Source: Bradymonas sp963697525
GTDB taxonomy: Bacteria > Myxococcota_A > Bradymonadia > Bradymonadales > Bradymonadaceae
Length of the DNA stretch: 64,000 nucleotides
NCBI GenBank assembly: GCA_963697525.1
Contig: OY969087.1
Coordinates: 868,001 to 932,000, forward strand
Reading direction: 5' to 3'
A program made the position numbers and the translations under genes. Positions 44,493 through 52,631 of this stretch are shown here, piece after piece. Under the pieces are notes generated by a model. That model was not told the DNA's origin and did not search any database. It was given only the letters and a program-made list of their open reading frames with translations. How positions within the stretch are numbered: the first letter of the stretch is position 1; the number at the start of each line of letters is the position of its first letter.

Positions 44493-44655
44493 TAAAGCAC
44501 TGTTACTTCGGAAACCGGAGAAATTGGCATAGCCAGGCCAGATGGATGTTGATTTGGCCGATTGACGCGTAGCAGCGCACCGTGGATTGAGGACAAATCA
44601 ACAGACGTTGGTCTGGCGACGCCAAGACTCCGGGTTTCGGAGTAATAGTGCTTTA
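44493..44655. repeat. Long imperfect inverted repeat (about 64-bp arms)
   Basis: The segment starting TAAAGCACTGTTACTTCGG (44493) reads, for about 64 bases, as a roughly 80% identical inverse of the segment ending at 44655. The two arms flank a loop of about 35 bases. The right end overlaps the stop codon of the VWA gene at 44653. It could be a palindromic element or a very large 3' hairpin. Confidence 0.8.
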
Positions 44656-46536
44656 GTTGCCAGACCCGGTGCCGGTACCGGAGCTGGAGTTGGAGCTGTC
44701 CTGGGGCAGCAGCGTGTACACCAGGTCGACCTTGTAGCCGGCGAGTTTTTCGAAGTAGTGCGAATCCTGCCACTGCAGGTCGATCGCCTGGGTCTCGGCG
44801 CCCGGGCAGGGCACGAATTTGTACTCCGAGGGCTTGATCACACACCCGTCGGGGGTCAGATCCGAGCCGACGCTCTCGGGGATGCAGTAGTCGTTGTTGA
44901 GCAGGTCGTCCATGGTGTGGTCTTTGCCCGGCGACATGCGCACCTGAATGCCGCTGTTGCAGTAGCCCGTGCCGCCGCTGCCGTCGCCAAAGGGCGTGCA
45001 TGTGGGCGTGCCCTCGCCGAAGTAGAATTGCGGGCACTCGTCGTCGCTGGTGCACGCGTAGGGCACGTCGAAGATGCACTGGGAGACCGACCCGGCGATG
45101 GTCTTGCCGATGGACGCCAGCGTTTTGTCAATATACCGGGGCTTGCAGATCAAGCCGGGGAGATGCTGACTGGGATCGGTCGGAATTTCGGGGAACACCC
45201 GGTCGTGATCGAACTGGCGAAGGAACCGGTCATAGCGGTCGCCCGTGTAGGCATCGCCGAAGTCGGGAGAGGCGCACGACGGCTTTTTAGCCATCGAGGC
45301 GGGCAATTGCTGGGGACATTCGTCATTGCCATTGGTCCACGCCGACAGAGGCGGCGGCTGGGCGCTCGGATAGCCATCTTCGGCGCCGTAACGCCTCCAT
45401 TCTCCGGTGATGGCGGCGACGACGACCTCATTCTTCTCGATCTTGCGTCCCTTCGAGGCGGATAGGCTGTCCATGAATTGCTGGGCCAAGCCGTTGTCTC
45501 CCTTGATGGGAATCAGCGGGCTCTTATCACCCAGCGCCGGATCGTCGGCGAAATCGCACACCGAGTCACCACAGTACGTCTTCTCGTTGAGGGTGCCGTC
45601 GTGGCTGCAATCGTTCTCGTCGGACACGAAGATGACCGCGAAGTTTGCGCTATCGCGGAGCAGCCCGTGGTTGGGCAAGTCGGGTCCCTTGGTCACCTCA
45701 CCGCTATCCGGATCCTTGTAGTCGACGGGGTGCTCGTCGGTGCCGCCGGTCTTTTGCGGCGAGACCGCCAGCACGGCCGCCGAAAGGCCCTTCTCGTAGT
45801 AGAACCCACGCGTACCCACCAGACTCATGCAGGCAAAGTCCGCCTTCAGCTTGTCGACATTGATGGTGCCGTCGGGGTTCTGGTAGCGCGGGTCGTCGGC
45901 GCTGAGCACTTTGGGGATGTCTCGATATGGCGACGAACCGTCACTATTTTGCGGAAACAGGCCCTCGTAGTCCCTGCCCCCATCACAGGCAGGATCCAAA
46001 TGACAATAAAGGTCGTCGTCCGTCACGTCCGCCAACGACTGCCATTTCGACGGGTCCTTGGTGCAGCTGATCGCGGTGTCGAGCGCTTGGCGAATGTACT
46101 TGTAACCGTCGTGCTGGTCGTTGGGATCGCCCGCGTCGCCCCAACACGTTTGTTCGAACGTGGGCACGGGCTGGGGCGTGGACTGCAACTGTCCCGGAAT
46201 CGCCACCGGCTCGTTGTTATACAACGCGTTCATATGCGTGGTGGTCACGCCGATATGAAAGTCGATATTCTGGCTGGTGATCTTGTCGATGAAATCCGTG
46301 AAGTGCGACCGAAGCGCCCCCTGCTCCTGACACATCGACCCGGAGTTGTCGATCACCCACAGGATGTCGACGGCGGCCGCCGAATCGACGGAGCGGTCCT
46401 GGTGGACGGCCAACGCGCCGCTGGCAGTCGAAAACGATACCGGGTGAGCGTTGCAGCCGGCCAACAGGCCGGCGGTGGACAATACCAGCGCGCCTGCCCC
46501 CAGCCAGCGACGCCAATTCTTCGAAGATTGCTTCAT
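44653..46536 (-). CDS. VWA-domain lipoprotein (copy 2)
   Basis: 627-residue paralogue of the gene at 42462, with the same layout: signal peptide ending LAGC (Cys28), VWA MIDAS DNSGS at 63-67, Cys-rich CTSDDECPQFYFGEGTPTC, and a GTGTGSGN tail. I take the ATG at 46536 (MKQSSKNW) rather than 46575, because it puts the lipobox Cys and MIDAS at exactly the same residue numbers as in the paralogue. Sequence between the copies is near-identical at the C-terminus and more divergent around residues 90-200 and 390-460, so different parts evolve at different rates. Ligand unknown. Confidence 0.85.
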   Translation of the reverse strand: MKQSSKNWRRWLGAGALVLSTAGLLAGCNAHPVSFSTASGALAVHQDRSVDSAAAVDILWVIDNSGSMCQEQGALRSHFTDFIDKITSQNIDFHIGVTTTHMNALYNNEPVAIPGQLQSTPQPVPTFEQTCWGDAGDPNDQHDGYKYIRQALDTAISCTKDPSKWQSLADVTDDDLYCHLDPACDGGRDYEGLFPQNSDGSSPYRDIPKVLSADDPRYQNPDGTINVDKLKADFACMSLVGTRGFYYEKGLSAAVLAVSPQKTGGTDEHPVDYKDPDSGEVTKGPDLPNHGLLRDSANFAVIFVSDENDCSHDGTLNEKTYCGDSVCDFADDPALGDKSPLIPIKGDNGLAQQFMDSLSASKGRKIEKNEVVVAAITGEWRRYGAEDGYPSAQPPPLSAWTNGNDECPQQLPASMAKKPSCASPDFGDAYTGDRYDRFLRQFDHDRVFPEIPTDPSQHLPGLICKPRYIDKTLASIGKTIAGSVSQCIFDVPYACTSDDECPQFYFGEGTPTCTPFGDGSGGTGYCNSGIQVRMSPGKDHTMDDLLNNDYCIPESVGSDLTPDGCVIKPSEYKFVPCPGAETQAIDLQWQDSHYFEKLAGYKVDLVYTLLPQDSSNSSSGTGTGSGN

Positions 46537-46653
46537 CCAAGGCCCCTTGGACACTATCCAGCGTTCGAGGTTCATATCAACGAGATCTTACACCGGTACG
46601 GTATAAGAAACGGCCGGGTGTGTCTACTTCGGAGGGCGAGGGCCCCAGACGCA

Positions 46654-46692
46654 AAAAGCCTCCCCCGGCGTGGTGCGCGAGGGAGGCCTTTT
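46654..46692 (-). terminator. Rho-independent terminator after rpsR
   Basis: Inverse arms AAAAGCCTCCC (46654-46664) and GGGAGGCCTTTT (46681-46692), with a T-run (TTTTT) on the minus strand, about 20 bases past the rpsR stop. Confidence 0.85.
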
Positions 46693-46714
46693 GTGCGTTC
46701 GATGCGGCGGCGGT

Positions 46715-46963
46715 TCAGCTCTTGTGCGTGGTGTACGGCAGCAGAGCGATCTGGCGAGAGCGCAGGATCGCCCGGCGCAGCTTGCGCTGGTTCTTGGCGC
46801 TGACGCCGGTGATGCGCGCCGGCAGCATTTTGCCGGTGGTGGTCAAGAAGAGCTTGAGCAGCTCCGGGTTCTTGTAGTCGATGCGCCACGACGGGTTCTC
46901 ATCGAAGGGATCCGTCTTGCGGCGCCGGCGCCAATTGATGCGGCCGTACTTGCTGCGAGCCAT
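46715..46963 (-). CDS. rpsR: 30S ribosomal protein S18
   Basis: 82-residue bS18, a component of the small-subunit platform that pairs with S6. The family core is clear (DYKNPELLKLFLTTTGKMLP, then ITGVSAKNQRKLRRAI, ending ALLPYTTHKS). The basic N-terminus MARSKYGRINWRRRRKTDPF is slightly longer than average. The start ATG has AAAGG upstream. It follows rpmG by 22 bases on the same strand and is closed by a terminator. The usual rpsF/rplI neighbours are absent. Confidence 0.97.
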   Translation of the reverse strand: MARSKYGRINWRRRRKTDPFDENPSWRIDYKNPELLKLFLTTTGKMLPARITGVSAKNQRKLRRAILRSRQIALLPYTTHKS

Positions 46964-46985
46964 GATTGTACCTTTAGGTTCTGGT

Positions 46986-47141
46986 CTACTTGATTTTCTC
47001 TTCGACGAACTCGACGTGCTTCTTGACGACCGGGTCGTACTTCTTCATGCGCAACTTGTCGGGGTTTTTGCGCTTGTTCTTGGTCGTCGTGTAGAAATAG
47101 CCGGTGCCGGCGGACGAGACGAGTCGGATTTTTTCACGCAT
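46986..47141 (-). CDS. rpmG: 50S ribosomal protein L33
   Basis: 51-residue bL33: MREKIRLVSSAGTGYFYTTT, then KNKRKNPDKLRMKKYDPVVK and KHVEFVEEKIK. It lacks the CxxC zinc ligands, so it is the zinc-free form. The start ATG at 47141 has AGGAGAGAAG upstream. It forms a two-gene unit with rpsR. Confidence 0.97.
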   Translation of the reverse strand: MREKIRLVSSAGTGYFYTTTKNKRKNPDKLRMKKYDPVVKKHVEFVEEKIK

Positions 47142-47275
47142 ATCTTCTCTCCTAACACCGCCGCGGAGGCGGTGAACCTGCTCGAAAATGGTGCCGAGCC
47201 CGCACCATACGCGACGCGAGCGCTATGAGGCGCAAGACCATAAGTGATCGCGTTCGCGGATGCAAGACTCTTTGA

Positions 47276-47509
47276 TCAATCGGCCTTCTGGGCGGGAAAG
47301 CCCTGCTCTTTGAGGGCGTACAGCGCCTCGGCGAGCTGCTCGGACTTGGCGTCGAGCGGCTCGTCGGTCGAGATCACGGCGGTGCCGTTGTCCAGGCTGA
47401 CGTCGATCTCGTCTTTGTCGACGCCCAGATTCTTGCTCAAAATGGTGCGCACGGAGTTCACACAGCCGTTGCAGCTCATGCCGGAGACGTACAATTTGGT
47501 TTGTTTCAT
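47276..47509 (-). CDS. Heavy-metal-associated (HMA) domain protein, CopZ-like
   Basis: 77-residue single HMA (ferredoxin-fold) domain with metal-binding GMSCNGC (Cys13 and Cys16), the motif that binds Cu(I) in copper chaperones. The rest follows the family pattern (TILSKNLGVDKDEIDVSLDN, then TAVISTDEPLDAKSEQLAEA). Likely cytoplasmic copper (or other soft-metal) chaperone. No copper ATPase or regulator is next to it. The start ATG at 47509 is well defined. A simple repeat of GGCGCCTCCGGCGCGGGGC type lies just upstream. Confidence 0.92.
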   Translation of the reverse strand: MKQTKLYVSGMSCNGCVNSVRTILSKNLGVDKDEIDVSLDNGTAVISTDEPLDAKSEQLAEALYALKEQGFPAQKAD

Positions 47510-47623
47510 GTTGGGTCTTGGGGCTTGGGTCGTGGCGCCTTCGGCGCGGGGCTTGGCGCCTCCGGCGCGGGGCTTGGGTCTTGGAAAGACTATCGGAACG
47601 ATTATCGTGCAACGCCCAACTCG

Positions 47624-48403
47624 TCAACGCGTGGAGATCACCTCGCCTTCCACGATCCAGCGATCGCCGCGCAAACGGGCCTGCTGGACGGCGTCGCCGT
47701 CGCGGAAGGCCTGCACGTGGGCTTGCTCGGTGTCCACCAGAATCCAGTCGACGTGGCCGGTGCAGATCGAGCCGGTGTTGACGAACAGTCCGTGATCGGT
47801 GGCGATCAGCCGCAGGCGGTGGGAGTGGCCGCAGATGACCATGTCCCAGCCCTCGCGGGCGAGCAGCTCGGTGGCCCCGCGCAGGCTGCGGTCGGGGCCG
47901 GGCGCGGTGGGCGTGCGCGTGTACCACAGTCGGTCGAGCACCAACGGCACGCCGCCCATCATGGCGGAGGCGCCCTCCAGGCCGCCGCGGTGCAGCCAGC
48001 CGGCCACAAAGTTGGCCGTGGGGGCCAGCGCCGGCAGCTTTTTGAGGGGCATATCCCACTGATGGCCGTGGCAGGCGAGCACGCGCAGCCCGTCGGCCAC
48101 CCAGGCGCGCTCCTCGGGCACGCCCGTGCGACACAGCACGCCGTCGTGATTGCCGAAGATCCACTCGTAGTCCTGCAGGCGGGCGAGCACGTCGGGAAAG
48201 TCGGCGCGCACCTGCTCGAGGTGCGCGCGCCAGTCGCCGGGAATGCGCGGACGGTCGAGATCGAAGAGATCCCCAGCCACCAGCGCGCGATCGGCGACGT
48301 CCTCGATGACGTCGCATAGCTCGACCAGCTGCGCCGGCGAGGCCGTGCAGCGGTTGGCGCTCCCGGGCGCCAGGTGCAGATCCGAAATGACAGCCAATCT
48401 CAT
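47624..48403 (-). CDS. Calcineurin-like metallophosphoesterase
   Basis: 259-residue phosphoesterase with the dimetal motifs in order: SDLHLAP (D8, H10), AGDLFDLDRP, FGNHDGVL, ACHGHQWD, and CGHSHRLR near residue 195. Overall arrangement resembles LpxH/UDP-2,3-diacylglucosamine-diphosphatase-like and related cytoplasmic phosphatases, but the substrate cannot be assigned. The start ATG at 48403 is exactly at the motif I strand (MRLAVISDLH); longer readings belong to the upstream gene, which ends six bases before it, so the two may be co-transcribed. Confidence 0.88.
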   Translation of the reverse strand: MRLAVISDLHLAPGSANRCTASPAQLVELCDVIEDVADRALVAGDLFDLDRPRIPGDWRAHLEQVRADFPDVLARLQDYEWIFGNHDGVLCRTGVPEERAWVADGLRVLACHGHQWDMPLKKLPALAPTANFVAGWLHRGGLEGASAMMGGVPLVLDRLWYTRTPTAPGPDRSLRGATELLAREGWDMVICGHSHRLRLIATDHGLFVNTGSICTGHVDWILVDTEQAHVQAFRDGDAVQQARLRGDRWIVEGEVISTR

Positions 48404-48408
48404 AGGCG

Positions 48409-50034
48409 TCAGGGAAACGAGCGATAGAGCCGATCGATCTTGGTGATATGACCGCTGGGCCAAGCGATGTCGGCCGCGTGCCAGAACTCCTGGCTGGTCA
48501 TGCGCTTGCGGTCCTGCTCGAAGGCCAACTGACCCCCGAGGTACAGGCGCACCGTAGCATAACTGGTGCCGTAATTGTGATCGGAGAAATAATACACCCC
48601 CACGTGGTAGGTCGCCCCGGATTCGGGGTTGTCCAGGTTGATATTCTCGGGGCCGGCCCCGTCGATGTCGTCGATGTCCAGGCTGGGATCGTCGGTGGCG
48701 TCGCCCTGCTGGCCCCAATCCGGCGCCATATTCTGCCAGAAGCAGTCCCACGGCGGCAGGTTCCAGTGAAAGTTGCCGTTGGGGTGCAGCAGGTGGATGT
48801 CGAGATCGGCGCCGTTGGCGTCGGTCTGGTCGGGGTCGTTGGGGGTGTGCCACACGAGCTGGATGTGGATGTCCTGGTCGGCGATGGCGTTCAGGGTCAT
48901 GCGCGCCGGCTGACATGATTTGACCCCGAGCCCGTTCCACACGTTCAGCTCGACGACGTAGGTGCCGGCGAGCTGCATCCAGATGGTCGAGGTCGTCTGG
49001 TCGGTGTTGTCCAACTCGTTGGTGCTGTCGGTGGGGCGCTGGGCGATGCGCCACTGCACCCGGGCGATGCCGCTGCCTTCGGGGTCGCGACTCTGGGAGG
49101 CGTCGAGGTCGATATTGTCCAGGGGCACGGCGTTGAGCTGGCCCTGCGGGTCGGCGATGGCCTCGCCGCGGTCGGGGTTGTAGGCGCGAATGACCGCCTG
49201 CGGGCAATCGTAGGGGCGTCCCTGCCCCTTCAAGTTGACCACGCGATGGGGCTGGTTTTCGTCGTTGGACTCGATGAACACCGCGCCCTCGTACTGACCG
49301 GGGGCCTGGGGCATGAACCCGATGGGAATGCGCGCGCTCGCCCCCGGCCGCAAGGTGACCTGCTGGCGCTGCAGCCCACCGTCGATCAGCGAGAACTCCG
49401 AGGCGCCCTCCAGGTGGTCGACCGTAAAGGTGGTCTCGCTTCGCCGGGCACAGTTTTTGGCGATGATCACCTTCTGGCTCATCTGGTGCAGCTCGGCGGT
49501 GCCGAAGTCGAGCGCGTCCGCCGGGGTGAGCGTCAGGCAGGGAAAATCGGCGTTGGCGAAGAGCGCGACCTCGAAGACGGGCTCGTCGGGGTCGTTGCTC
49601 TCGATGCTCAACGTGCCCTGGGCCCGGTCGGTGGTGCGCGCGGTGTAGGTCAGCGTTGCCTGGATGGACTCGCCGGGGGCGAGCTCCTCGGGCGGGCGGC
49701 CATCGTAGCGCGGATAGCTCAGAAGGAAGGGCCCGTCGACCCGCCACCGGCCCAGCTTGAGCAGATCGTCGCCGGCGTTGGAGATCTCGACGCTCTTTTG
49801 CACCGTCTCACCGCGCAGCACGTCGCCGAAGACCACGCGCTCGGGTCCGTCGATGTCCGCCTGCCCGTCGTATTGCCAGTCGCCGTACTCGTGCGGCTGG
49901 AAGATGTCGACGGTCTTGGTCTGCTCGTCGGAGCAGGCGCCCAGCGCCATGGCCCCGGCGATCACCACGCACAGCAGCACCAACCCGCTCAGGCGCGGTC
50001 CCCTCGCACGAAGCATGTCCCGTAGAAGTCGCAT
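48409..50034 (-). CDS. Lipoprotein with ASH/HYDIN-type Ig repeats
   Basis: 541-residue lipoprotein (lipobox ALGAC, Cys34). Two choice-of-anchor/ASH-type repeats follow (FGDVLRGETVQKSVEISNAG near residue 70 and DFGTAELHQMSQKVIIAKNC near 185), each ending in a SNDPDEP/SNDENQP turn as in HYDIN-like domains. Then there is a PKD-like section (DLDASQSRDPEGSGIARVQW) and a C-terminal YfaP/DUF2135-like part (ADLDIHLLHPNGNF ... GPENINLDNPESG). Surface structural protein, function unknown. It precedes the phosphoesterase gene by six bases. Confidence 0.82.
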   Translation of the reverse strand: MRLLRDMLRARGPRLSGLVLLCVVIAGAMALGACSDEQTKTVDIFQPHEYGDWQYDGQADIDGPERVVFGDVLRGETVQKSVEISNAGDDLLKLGRWRVDGPFLLSYPRYDGRPPEELAPGESIQATLTYTARTTDRAQGTLSIESNDPDEPVFEVALFANADFPCLTLTPADALDFGTAELHQMSQKVIIAKNCARRSETTFTVDHLEGASEFSLIDGGLQRQQVTLRPGASARIPIGFMPQAPGQYEGAVFIESNDENQPHRVVNLKGQGRPYDCPQAVIRAYNPDRGEAIADPQGQLNAVPLDNIDLDASQSRDPEGSGIARVQWRIAQRPTDSTNELDNTDQTTSTIWMQLAGTYVVELNVWNGLGVKSCQPARMTLNAIADQDIHIQLVWHTPNDPDQTDANGADLDIHLLHPNGNFHWNLPPWDCFWQNMAPDWGQQGDATDDPSLDIDDIDGAGPENINLDNPESGATYHVGVYYFSDHNYGTSYATVRLYLGGQLAFEQDRKRMTSQEFWHAADIAWPSGHITKIDRLYRSFP

Positions 50035-50419
50035 TCAAATCCCCATGACGTTGTCACCGGTGTACGCTGAGATGCCCATCATAGCGCATCTTCGTTGGTT
50101 TGGCGATTTTGTCGCGCGTGCGGTGACGATGGCGCGGTTCGATGTCTCGATCAACGCGACAACCACCGAGCAATGATCGTGCCACGCCCGCCAGGCCGGT
50201 CTGCGGGCGGTCGCGAGCCGCGCGCGCCCCAAAAATTCGGACATCGATGCCACGGCCGTCAGATTTTTGAGGCCCCCCCATGCCTGCGCATCGCCCCCCC
50301 GGCTGCCTCGGCGGCCTCGGCGATCGACGGTGAACCCGGCTTTTTTGGTTGTTGGGGGCGTGTTATAGTCGATGTCGGCCCACGGCCTATCCAAGACGCC
50401 CGCGAACGATGACTTGCCG
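50035..50419. other. Intergenic region between divergent genes
   Basis: About 385 bases with no gene. A TATAGT hexamer near 50365 following a T-rich stretch (GCTTTTTTGGTTGTTG) is a plausible promoter -10 for the plus-strand genes, but no well-spaced -35 is evident. Nothing else recognised. Confidence 0.4.
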
Positions 50420-50758
50420 ATGACCCGAGGACTGCTGATGCTGGCGCTGTGCGTCGGCCCGCTCGTCTGCCTGGAGGGCGGATGTACGGCAGTGCAGCGC
50501 ATTCCCGATCGGCACAGCGGCCCGGCCTACCTTCGACTTGACGTCGAGCCGGACACGACCAAGATTTTCATCGATTCGCACTATCGTGGCATCGTCAAGG
50601 GTTGGGTGCAGCAAACCGTGCCCGTGCCATCGGGGAAGCGCCGAGTGGAGCTTCGCGCCGACGGCTATATTACCCGGCGGTTCGACGTCGCCCTGGCCGC
50701 CGGTGAGCAGGTGACCCTGCGGGTCAATATGGAGCGCTCGCTAGACGATTTGGACTGA
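50420..50758 (+). CDS. PEGA-domain lipoprotein
   Basis: 112-residue lipoprotein with lipobox EGGC (Cys22) and a single PEGA-type beta domain (YLRLDVEPDTTKIFIDSHYR and VPVPSGKRRVELRADGYITR). PEGA domains are small surface modules often attached to secretion or kinase systems. It is ten bases before the degenerate ATPase gene, same strand, so probably the same operon; that is the main clue to its role. I take the ATG at 50420, which begins the signal peptide; an in-frame upstream extension of 16 residues is less likely. Confidence 0.8.
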   Translation: MTRGLLMLALCVGPLVCLEGGCTAVQRIPDRHSGPAYLRLDVEPDTTKIFIDSHYRGIVKGWVQQTVPVPSGKRRVELRADGYITRRFDVALAAGEQVTLRVNMERSLDDLD

Positions 50759-50768
50759 GGCCTCATCG

Positions 50769-52616
50769 ATGGACACCGCCAATTTTAGCCAGCAGTTGCA
50801 CCGGCTGCCGACCCTGGTCAAGACGCTGGCCGAAGATCATACCCACAAGTTCAAGATCTCACCCGACGGTCACCTGTCGGTGCGCCGCGGGGCGCGGTGG
50901 ACGTCGTCGAAGACGCCGCTGGATGTCGCCGGGGTGCGCGCGCTCGCCGAGGAGGTTGTCGCCCGCGGCGAGCAGGCGGTGTTGGGGCCGTGGTTTTTGC
51001 GCGTCCTGCCCGGTTTCAAGGGGCGGACCGTCTTCGGCGAGCGCCGCCTGGCGCTTCCCGACGGCCCCATTCCCCAGAAGGTCCACGAGGAGCTGTTGCA
51101 CCTGGCCCGCCACGGAAGCACCGGTGTGATCGCCGGCGGCGTGGGCTCGCGCAAGGGCTCGCTGCTGTTGTGGTTGGCCTCGCAGTTGGGACGGCGCGAG
51201 CTGGTCATCGTCTCCGACGTGCCCCCGCGCGAGCTGCCCGCGCCCACGGCCACGCATGTCTTCCCGCCCACCAACGGCCGCCAGCGCCGCGACCTCGAGC
51301 GGCTTCTGCGCGCCCACGACTGCATCTTTTGGGACCATATCAGCCACGCCGACGACATGCTCACGTTGGTCAACACGCCCAATACGCATAACCGCTGGTT
51401 TTCGGTCGACGCGGACACGCCCGAGGCGCTGGCGCTGCGGCTGGGCACGTTGATCCGCCCGCTGGGCAACTTGCACCTGGATTGCGCCGTGTTCATCGAC
51501 GTCGCCGCCGCCGGCGAGGCCGACATCGTCAGCCTGGCGCGCCACCGCGCCGACGGCTGGAGCGAGGTGCTGGGTAAGACCACGCCGGTGGCCGACATGC
51601 TGGCGTCGCTCGACGACCTCGTCACCCTCGCGCGCCCGCCGAAAACGCCCGACGAGCCTGCCCACGCCGAGCCCGTCCAGCCCAAACCCACACGCGCCCC
51701 CGAGGCGCAGCCGGCGGCGCCGGCCCAGGCGGCCTCGGAGCCGGACGTCGAGGCCGACGGGCAGCCCGATCTTCCGCCGGCGGCGTCACCGTCGCCCACC
51801 TCGGAGGCCGCGATCATCACCCCCAAGCGCGCTGGCAAGAGCGGGCCGCACCGCGCGGCGCGTCCGACGATCGCCCAGTCGCAGGACGATCCCACGGTGA
51901 CCTCGGATATTCGTCCGCTGAGCGACAGCGATCTCGACGACGAGACCGCCGAGCGCAAGGCCCCGGACACCGACCAGGCAGCCGTCGAGCACGACGCCGC
52001 GGCGAAGATCCAGGGCATGAGCGTCGACGAGCTGCTAACCGGCGATGACATCGACGAAGAAGAGCTGCTTCGCCAATCCGGCGAGATCGACCTCAAGGCG
52101 TTCGTGCGGGCACGCAACGCCCGAAAGCGCCAACAACAGGCCAAGGCCGAGGCATCGCCGCCGGCTGCGCGCCCCGATTTCGACCAACCGCCGCCGTCGA
52201 TCGGGCTCGAGCAGTCCTCCGACGACGCCGTGACCAATATCGCCGACGGCGCCAAGGTCGACGCCATGCTCGCCGAGATGGGCCTGGGGCCCGCCGCCGA
52301 TGGCCCGCCTTCGTTTCCGGGCATCGATCCCGACGAGCTGACCCCGCCGGTGCGCGGCGAGACCACCGCGCTGACGGCGGTGGACATGGAGCGCATCCGT
52401 GAGAGCGCCCGCGACGACCTGGAATGGCTGCTCGACGAGGATGTCGTCGAGGACAACGAGACCCCGACCAATCACTCCCTCGCCTCGGAGGCCACCGACC
52501 AGGGAACCGAGCCGGCCACCCCCATCTGGGATCTCGACCCCGCCCCGACCAACGAGCTCAGCGCCGAGGACGTCCGGCGCGAACGCCGCGCCGTGCACGA
52601 CTCCGAGGCGGAGTGA
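50769..52616 (+). CDS. Secretion-ATPase-like protein with degraded Walker A and long acidic tail
   Basis: 615 residues. Residues about 25-290 follow the order of VirB11/CpaF/PilT-type secretion ATPases: N-terminal beta region, RLALPDGPIPQKVHEELLHL, a P-loop position reading GSTGVIAGGVGSRKGSLLLW (expected GPTGSGKST), a strand LVIVSDVPPREL, and LLRAHDCIFWDHISHADDML at the Walker B/Asp box place. Neither Walker motif is intact (RKGS instead of GKS), so ATP hydrolysis is doubtful. Residues about 295-615 are Pro/Ala/Asp/Glu-rich and probably disordered, with short acidic helices (MSVDELLTGDDIDEEELLRQ). It lies downstream of the PEGA lipoprotein and convergent with sctQ. Assignment is by fold pattern, not by a clear signature. 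Confidence 0.6.
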   Translation: MDTANFSQQLHRLPTLVKTLAEDHTHKFKISPDGHLSVRRGARWTSSKTPLDVAGVRALAEEVVARGEQAVLGPWFLRVLPGFKGRTVFGERRLALPDGPIPQKVHEELLHLARHGSTGVIAGGVGSRKGSLLLWLASQLGRRELVIVSDVPPRELPAPTATHVFPPTNGRQRRDLERLLRAHDCIFWDHISHADDMLTLVNTPNTHNRWFSVDADTPEALALRLGTLIRPLGNLHLDCAVFIDVAAAGEADIVSLARHRADGWSEVLGKTTPVADMLASLDDLVTLARPPKTPDEPAHAEPVQPKPTRAPEAQPAAPAQAASEPDVEADGQPDLPPAASPSPTSEAAIITPKRAGKSGPHRAARPTIAQSQDDPTVTSDIRPLSDSDLDDETAERKAPDTDQAAVEHDAAAKIQGMSVDELLTGDDIDEEELLRQSGEIDLKAFVRARNARKRQQQAKAEASPPAARPDFDQPPPSIGLEQSSDDAVTNIADGAKVDAMLAEMGLGPAADGPPSFPGIDPDELTPPVRGETTALTAVDMERIRESARDDLEWLLDEDVVEDNETPTNHSLASEATDQGTEPATPIWDLDPAPTNELSAEDVRRERRAVHDSEAE

Positions 52617-52631
52617 CGCCGTTGACGCCGC

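Noticed and set aside
44492..45079. Open frame antisense-like within the 3' part of the VWA gene and its flanking hairpin
   Set aside because: It is a second frame of the same strand as the real lipoprotein gene, which has a lipobox, MIDAS and a close paralogue.
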